From positions 1 to 22,113 of IMG/VR virus record IMGVR_UViG_3300014501_000086: a stretch of DNA of 22,113 nucleotides, one strand, 5' to 3'. Position 1 is the first letter of the stretch. Each line of letters opens with the position of its first letter. The position numbers and the translations under genes were made by a program. Source of the stretch: a virus. This document shows positions 18,796-22,113 of this stretch, one piece after another. The notes beneath the pieces were generated by a model. The model worked only from the letters and a program-made list of their open reading frames with translations, searched no databases and had not been told where the DNA came from.

Positions 18796-19728
18796 ATGGA
18801 ACAGAACAACCGCGCCGACATTCTCCGCCGCATCCGTGGCTTACTGGCAAAAACTACGGGCAATGGCTGCACCGAGTCGGAAGCACTTGCAGCGGCCAGT
18901 CTACTCGCTAAGCTAGTGGACAAATACGGCTTCACTCCTATTGACCTGGAGGAGCCTATGGAAAAATTGACGGAGATTCTTGTATCGGCCAAGGGTGCGA
19001 GTCCTGCCCTGCACTATGCGGTGGCGGTTTCGGAGTATTGCGATTGCCCGGTTCTGAATCGTAAATCGAGCGGCACGCTGGTATTTTTTGGAACTGAGGT
19101 GGATTCCATGCTGGCCGAATATCTTATGAGTCTGCTATCTCATGCGCATACTACGGGCTGGAAAGCCTACCTGAAAGCGGAAAGAATTGCAGGCAAGACG
19201 GGGGGCTCGGATAATAAGGAGCCCCCACCCCCTATGAAGTTTGTTAATTTAGTCGGCCAACGATTCGGATCGCTCCAGGTCATAGCGAGGGCCGAGAACC
19301 TCGCAGGAAAAATCACATGGATGTGTCGATGTGATTGCGGCGGAGAAACTAGATCCACTGGTGGCAATCTCAGGACGGGAACCTCAACAAATTGTGGATG
19401 TGTTCGTCGCGCTGGGTTAGCGGCTAGGAGTACCACCCACGGATTGGGGAAGCCCCCTGAATGGGGTAATTGGATTAGTATGTTAAAAAGATGCTATAAT
19501 CCAAAGACTATTGGCTATAAATACTGGGGAGGTCGTGGAATATCTGTCTGCGATGCCTGGAGAAATGATTTTGGGGCTTTTTACCGGGATATGGGACCAA
19601 AGCCGAGCCCCAAACACTCACTCGATAGATACCCGGACAATTCAGGAAACTATGAGCCTGGAAATGTAAGATGGGCCACACAAAAGGAGCAAGTGGCCAA
19701 TAGTAAGCGTTATTTACGGGTCCGCTAA
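18796..19728 (+). CDS. DUF2786-type protein fused to a zinc-finger/HNH-like endonuclease
   Basis: 310 residues in two unrelated parts. Residues 1-140 are a DUF2786-like protein (RADILRRIRGLLAKTTGNGC, ALAAASLLAKLVDKYGF) with the following domain breaking off near GWKAYLKAERIAGK. Residues 147-310 match a complete phage endonuclease family that usually starts at this Met: LVGQRFGSLQVIAR, CRCDCGG (177-183), NCGCVRR (200-206), RCYNPKT, YWGGRGISVCDAW, SLDRYPDNSGNYEPGN, RWAT. They are joined in frame by GGSDNKEPPPP. At the joint GGGGGCTC...GAGCCCCC can fold over AAGGAG before ATG 19234, so the nuclease could also be made separately. I infer insertion of an endonuclease gene that truncated the host gene; no remaining 3' part follows. 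Confidence 0.8.
   Translation: MEQNNRADILRRIRGLLAKTTGNGCTESEALAAASLLAKLVDKYGFTPIDLEEPMEKLTEILVSAKGASPALHYAVAVSEYCDCPVLNRKSSGTLVFFGTEVDSMLAEYLMSLLSHAHTTGWKAYLKAERIAGKTGGSDNKEPPPPMKFVNLVGQRFGSLQVIARAENLAGKITWMCRCDCGGETRSTGGNLRTGTSTNCGCVRRAGLAARSTTHGLGKPPEWGNWISMLKRCYNPKTIGYKYWGGRGISVCDAWRNDFGAFYRDMGPKPSPKHSLDRYPDNSGNYEPGNVRWATQKEQVANSKRYLRVR
19201..19236 (+). promoter_or_regulatory. Hairpin covering an internal ribosome site at the fusion joint
   Basis: GGGGGCTC and GAGCCCCC are 8-base complementary arms. The right arm overlaps AAGGAG, the only ribosome site before the internal ATG at 19234. It resembles the translational control used by some phage homing endonuclease genes. Confidence 0.4.
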
Positions 19729-19774
19729 GGACCCCCCTCTCTATCTGCAACCAACAAGCACAAGGATTAGAACG

Positions 19775-20185
19775 ATGAACAAAGAGAGAATTGCCCACGT
19801 TATCGGGCTGCTAACGAATAGCATTATGGCCGAGAGCTGGGACTATGGGACCTGGGCGGAGGACTTTGATAAGGATGAGGAAGCCGGGACTGCCCTCCCC
19901 TCCTGCGGTACGACTGCCTGCGCGGCTGGCTGGATGGGCCTCAATGCAAAATGCAATGCCGAGGGCTTCTATCTAACCAAGCTCGGGATTCCAGCCTATA
20001 AGGAGCATCGGCAGACATCGGCAGTTTGCGCCTATCTGGATATTACCTACGATGATGCCTCGGGCATTTTCATAGACCTGCATGAGTCCTTGGGCGAGAA
20101 TGAAGACGGGGAGCCACTGCGGGCTGAGGACGTGACCCCCGCCCACGTTGCCCAGGCCCTACAAGACCTGCTCAATCGGGGCTGA
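19775..20185 (+). CDS. Conserved hypothetical protein (CGTxxCxAGW type), 136 residues
   Basis: LPSCGTTACAAGWMGLNA near residue 42-59 is the hallmark of a small protein family spread through phages and bacterial mobile elements; its role is unknown. The start MNKERIAHVIGLL and the end VTPAHVAQALQDLLNRG are helical. The two Cys in CGTTAC may form a redox or metal site. AAGGAT lies about 8 bases before the ATG. It follows the fusion gene after 46 bases. Confidence 0.72.
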   Translation: MNKERIAHVIGLLTNSIMAESWDYGTWAEDFDKDEEAGTALPSCGTTACAAGWMGLNAKCNAEGFYLTKLGIPAYKEHRQTSAVCAYLDITYDDASGIFIDLHESLGENEDGEPLRAEDVTPAHVAQALQDLLNRG

Positions 20186-20247
20186 TAAGTTACTTGGTAC
20201 AGGGGGGTCCCCCCCCTCCTGTTCCTGACAAAATATCGGAGAGTATG

Positions 20248-20457
20248 ATGAAATTCTTATTGACATATAGCGACCGCCTGGAGGCCAAGAGGCAGGGCTT
20301 CGCCCCGGCTGGCACGGTGGTACAGTTTACCACGCTGGAGGCCCTTCAGGGCTTCGCAAATGCCTCAGGGGTAGGGCAAGTTATCATCCACGGGGATGGG
20401 CATGTGCCTGATTGGCATTCCTGGTATGAGATCCAGGACCCGGAGGAGCGGATGTAG
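20248..20457 (+). CDS. Hypothetical protein, 69 residues
   Basis: Starts MKFLLTYSDRLEAKRQGFAP, then VVQFTTLEALQGFANASGVG, ending EIQDPEERM. Looks like a small alpha/beta protein; no family recognised. GGAG at 20238-20241 fits ATG 20248; ATG 20245 in the same frame is as possible. Upstream in-frame codons run through a G6/C8 tract and are unlikely. Confidence 0.65.
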   Translation: MKFLLTYSDRLEAKRQGFAPAGTVVQFTTLEALQGFANASGVGQVIIHGDGHVPDWHSWYEIQDPEERM

Positions 20458-20539
20458 AATCATATCGTCCTGGACCTCCCCCCTGATTGGTGGGAGATGA
20501 CCTGGATTGAAGTCTATAATGGATATAGGGAATAGAAGC

Positions 20540-20725
20540 ATGGTGCAGGTAGTCGGGAAGGATCAAACTCTAATCAAGCGGATTACGTGCAGGCATTGCA
20601 CGAGTATCCTGGAATATATCCCGAGCGAGGTCCGGAGTCGGACGGTCCGGGACTATGGCGGGGGCTCGGATGAGCTGCGCGAGATTACTTGTCCTGGGTG
20701 CGGAACGGACGTGCAGGTCCGATAG
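20540..20725 (+). CDS. Zinc-ribbon protein, 61 residues
   Basis: ITCRHCTSILEYIPSEVRSR and ITCPGCGTDVQVR give CxxC...CxxC about 37 residues apart, a zinc ribbon of the kind found in many small phage proteins (C..C...LEYVP). AGGGA is 8-9 bases before ATG 20540. ATG 20519 in the same frame adds seven residues and has only GAAG, so the start is uncertain. Probable role is nucleic acid or protein binding; unknown in detail. Confidence 0.68.
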   Translation: MVQVVGKDQTLIKRITCRHCTSILEYIPSEVRSRTVRDYGGGSDELREITCPGCGTDVQVR

Positions 20726-20782
20726 GGCTTCTAATTCAATCAACTTTTCCTATACATGGAAATTTTTTAAGAGGATATGACT

Positions 20783-21037
20783 ATGATTAAGTTTGATATG
20801 GTGACACTGAACTACCCCAAGCTGATGCACGCTATGGGCAGGCTGTCGGACTATAGGGTCCTGTATTGCGGTGGGCAGGGCTATGCGGTGATTCGGATGC
20901 TGGACATTGAGGAGAATGCGAGTTCCCTGCTGTTCTCCGTGGCCAGCGTGGAGAGCAAGACGGCGCGGGGTTGGGATACTAAGCAAGAGGCGCAGACCAT
21001 TGCGGACTTCCTCAATAGCACGATTGTAGCGGGCTAG
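20783..21037 (+). CDS. Hypothetical protein, 84 residues
   Basis: Starts MIKFDMVTLNYPKLMHAMGR and ends KQEAQTIADFLNSTIVAG. Alpha/beta appearance with a Gly-rich turn (YCGGQGYAVIRML); no family recognised. AAGAGGA is 7 bases before ATG 20783 and only 1 base before the in-frame ATG 20777, so the second ATG is preferred. Confidence 0.66.
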   Translation: MIKFDMVTLNYPKLMHAMGRLSDYRVLYCGGQGYAVIRMLDIEENASSLLFSVASVESKTARGWDTKQEAQTIADFLNSTIVAG

Positions 21038-21083
21038 AACGTGCTCAAGGCCCTTCTGGCTGGGATGATCCTGGCCCCCCTCC

Positions 21084-21626
21084 CTACGAGGTCCGGGCGA
21101 ACTCCCCATACAGTTCTGCAACCTTGGTGCAATAAGCCGCATGGGCGTCTTCCGGAGTCCTGAACTCCCCGAGTATGATCTTCCTGCCCTTGAAACGTAC
21201 AGCGGCTCTCCAAGCAGCATGAGATGGGTGCCAATAGACTCCTTTGAATCCGGACTTATTATTCTTCTGGGGGCCTCGATTGGCTTGGTTCTGGGACGTG
21301 GTGGCGAGTCTGAGGTTATTCCAACGATTGTTTAACGAGTCTGTATCAATATGGTCGATCTCCAGGGCGGGCCACTCGCCAGTCATATACAACCAAGCAA
21401 GGCGGTGGTTAAAATACGACTTTCCGTTTATCCGTATAGATAGTCGTTGCTTAGGCTTATTTGTGCTTTTAGAGCCTGCTTGGGCTCCAGGTATAGCTCG
21501 ATTCCCCCTCCGCACCTTCCAGGTAAAGACTCCTGTTTCCGGATCATAGTGCAGAATCTCCCGCAATAAATCTAGCGTAAGATGGTTGACAGGCCCCACC
21601 TTAATGGGTATTGAATGCTCAGTCAT
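21084..21626 (-). CDS. HNH-AP2 homing endonuclease-like protein (copy 2)
   Basis: 180 residues, paralogous to 18079-18627. HNH part: FNHRLAWLYMTGEWP (72-86) and IDHIDTDSLNNRWNNLRLAT (90-109), with His74, Asp91-His92 and Asn103. AP2 part (125-178): SGFKGVYWHPSHAAWRAAVR and ILGEFRTPEDAHAAY. GGAG lies 9 bases before the ATG. It is read against its neighbours, as expected for an inserted mobile gene. Both copies end in GEFAR-x-S. Confidence 0.88.
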   Translation of the reverse strand: MTEHSIPIKVGPVNHLTLDLLREILHYDPETGVFTWKVRRGNRAIPGAQAGSKSTNKPKQRLSIRINGKSYFNHRLAWLYMTGEWPALEIDHIDTDSLNNRWNNLRLATTSQNQANRGPQKNNKSGFKGVYWHPSHAAWRAAVRFKGRKIILGEFRTPEDAHAAYCTKVAELYGEFARTS

Positions 21627-21707
21627 GATCCGGCTCTCCGAGGCTATTTAGTTTAGGGTTCGGATCATACTAAAATAAGTATGATTAATCAAGTTATTGG
21701 AATTCAC

Positions 21708-21986
21708 ATGAAATACCTATTGTTGGCTGGACTTGCAGCCCTGATTCCTACTTCTGGGCATGGTCAAACTCCGAGTCAGGCTGATGTGGCCTATACTGAT
21801 CAATGCCTTGTGGCGGTGGCCAATGGACTGGAGCTGAATCATCCAGGCTGGCATCTAACCCGGCTGAGCAAGGGAGGTGCCGAGCCGGTGGCCTACCAAT
21901 TGGTCCAGCAATACGGGGACCGAGATAAGGCTTGCAGAGTCGGGGCGGAATGGCTTATGGATTTGGCTACAAGGTTGGAAGGTTAG
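21708..21986 (+). CDS. Small exported protein with signal peptide, 92 residues
   Basis: MKYLLLAGLAALIPTSGHG followed by QTPSQADVAY is a good Sec signal peptide: Lys2, hydrophobic core, small residues before a probable cut near GHG/Q. The mature part of about 73 residues has two Cys (QCLVAVANG, KACRVGAEW) that could form a disulphide in the periplasm. This predicts a periplasmic phage protein in a Gram-negative host. GGA lies 8 bases before ATG 21708; the in-frame ATG 21681 would spoil the signal peptide. The stop is 2 bases before the next start. Confidence 0.7.
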   Translation: MKYLLLAGLAALIPTSGHGQTPSQADVAYTDQCLVAVANGLELNHPGWHLTRLSKGGAEPVAYQLVQQYGDRDKACRVGAEWLMDLATRLEG

Positions 21987-21988
21987 AC

Positions 21989-22113
21989 ATGAATTCCGAG
22001 GATTTGGTTAAGGGGGTCCGGGCTGGGCGTATGGCTGGCAGGACTATGCTGGAGATAGCGAGGGACCTGGGCGTGACCTACGGGGTTGTCTCGGGGGTCA
22101 TCCAGAGGAATAA
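21989..22113 (+). CDS. Helix-turn-helix protein, 3' end outside window
   Basis: The frame starts MNSEDLVKGVRAGRMAGRTM and continues LEIARDLGVTYGVVSGVIQR to the window end, 41 codons. The LEIARDLGVTYGVVSGVI block is a classical helix-turn-helix, suggesting a small DNA-binding regulator. GGAAGG lies 7 bases upstream, and the gene is coupled to the exported-protein gene. Confidence 0.6.
   Translation, partial: MNSEDLVKGVRAGRMAGRTMLEIARDLGVTYGVVSGVIQRN

Noticed and set aside
18796-19774. Group I intron carrying the endonuclease inside the DUF2786 gene
   Set aside because: The frame is continuous across the joint and no 3' exon of the DUF2786 protein is visible in the 46 bases before the next gene or in that gene.

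Overview
The window looks like part of a tailed double-stranded DNA phage (Caudoviricetes) genome or a prophage of similar size. The anchors are a terminase large subunit (5790..7718) whose stop overlaps the start of an HK97-type portal protein (7718..9526). The rest is short, tightly packed, often overlapping genes on both strands, plus an unusual number of HNH, GIY-YIG and NUMOD4 endonuclease-like genes. No capsid, tail, integrase, polymerase, tRNA or CRISPR array is visible. A Gram-negative host is inferred from consensus-like TTGACA/17 bp/TATAAT-type promoters and from the protein families. A very high density of GANTC sites hints at an alphaproteobacterial (CcrM) context, but does not prove it.

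Layout. (1) 1-5.7 kb: a papain-like cysteine-peptidase-fold protein cut by the window edge, an HNH protein, then a leftward operon of a very large multi-domain glycosyltransferase, a Cys-rich protein and a second HNH protein. (2) 5.7-9.5 kb: the packaging genes TerL and portal, read rightward from a good promoter that overlaps the glycosyltransferase promoter. (3) 9.5-12.4 kb: three leftward and about nine rightward small genes with ATGA, GTGA or TTGA overlaps, including four tiny membrane proteins, a degenerate NUMOD4/HNH protein and a Gln-rich microprotein. The two directions start from promoters that share one self-complementary -35 box. (4) 12.4-12.8 kb: a structured gap ending in an orphan translation start, next to a leftward GIY-YIG gene. 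(5) 13.3-17.7 kb: a cassette of small accessory genes (a cytosine-methyltransferase-like protein, families widespread in phages and plasmids, and membrane proteins). Most have their own promoter and a near-identical start-associated motif, TATCAATAGGAG. One of these genes carries an in-frame amber codon. (6) 17.7-18.1 kb: a gene-free block packed with GANTC and GTCTCA/TGAGAC motifs. (7) 18.1-22.1 kb: two paralogous HNH-AP2 endonucleases, a DUF2786 protein fused in frame to an endonuclease, small genes separated by C/G tracts, a putative exported protein and a helix-turn-helix protein cut by the window end.

The parts that stand out are the repeated promoter plus start-motif cassette (analogous to, but different in sequence from, the start-associated sequences of cluster K mycobacteriophages), the GANTC enrichment that overlaps it, the amber-interrupted gene, two dyads that wrap start codons, and the endonuclease fusion. 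Functions of most small genes are unknown. All assignments come from reading motifs by eye, with no database search.
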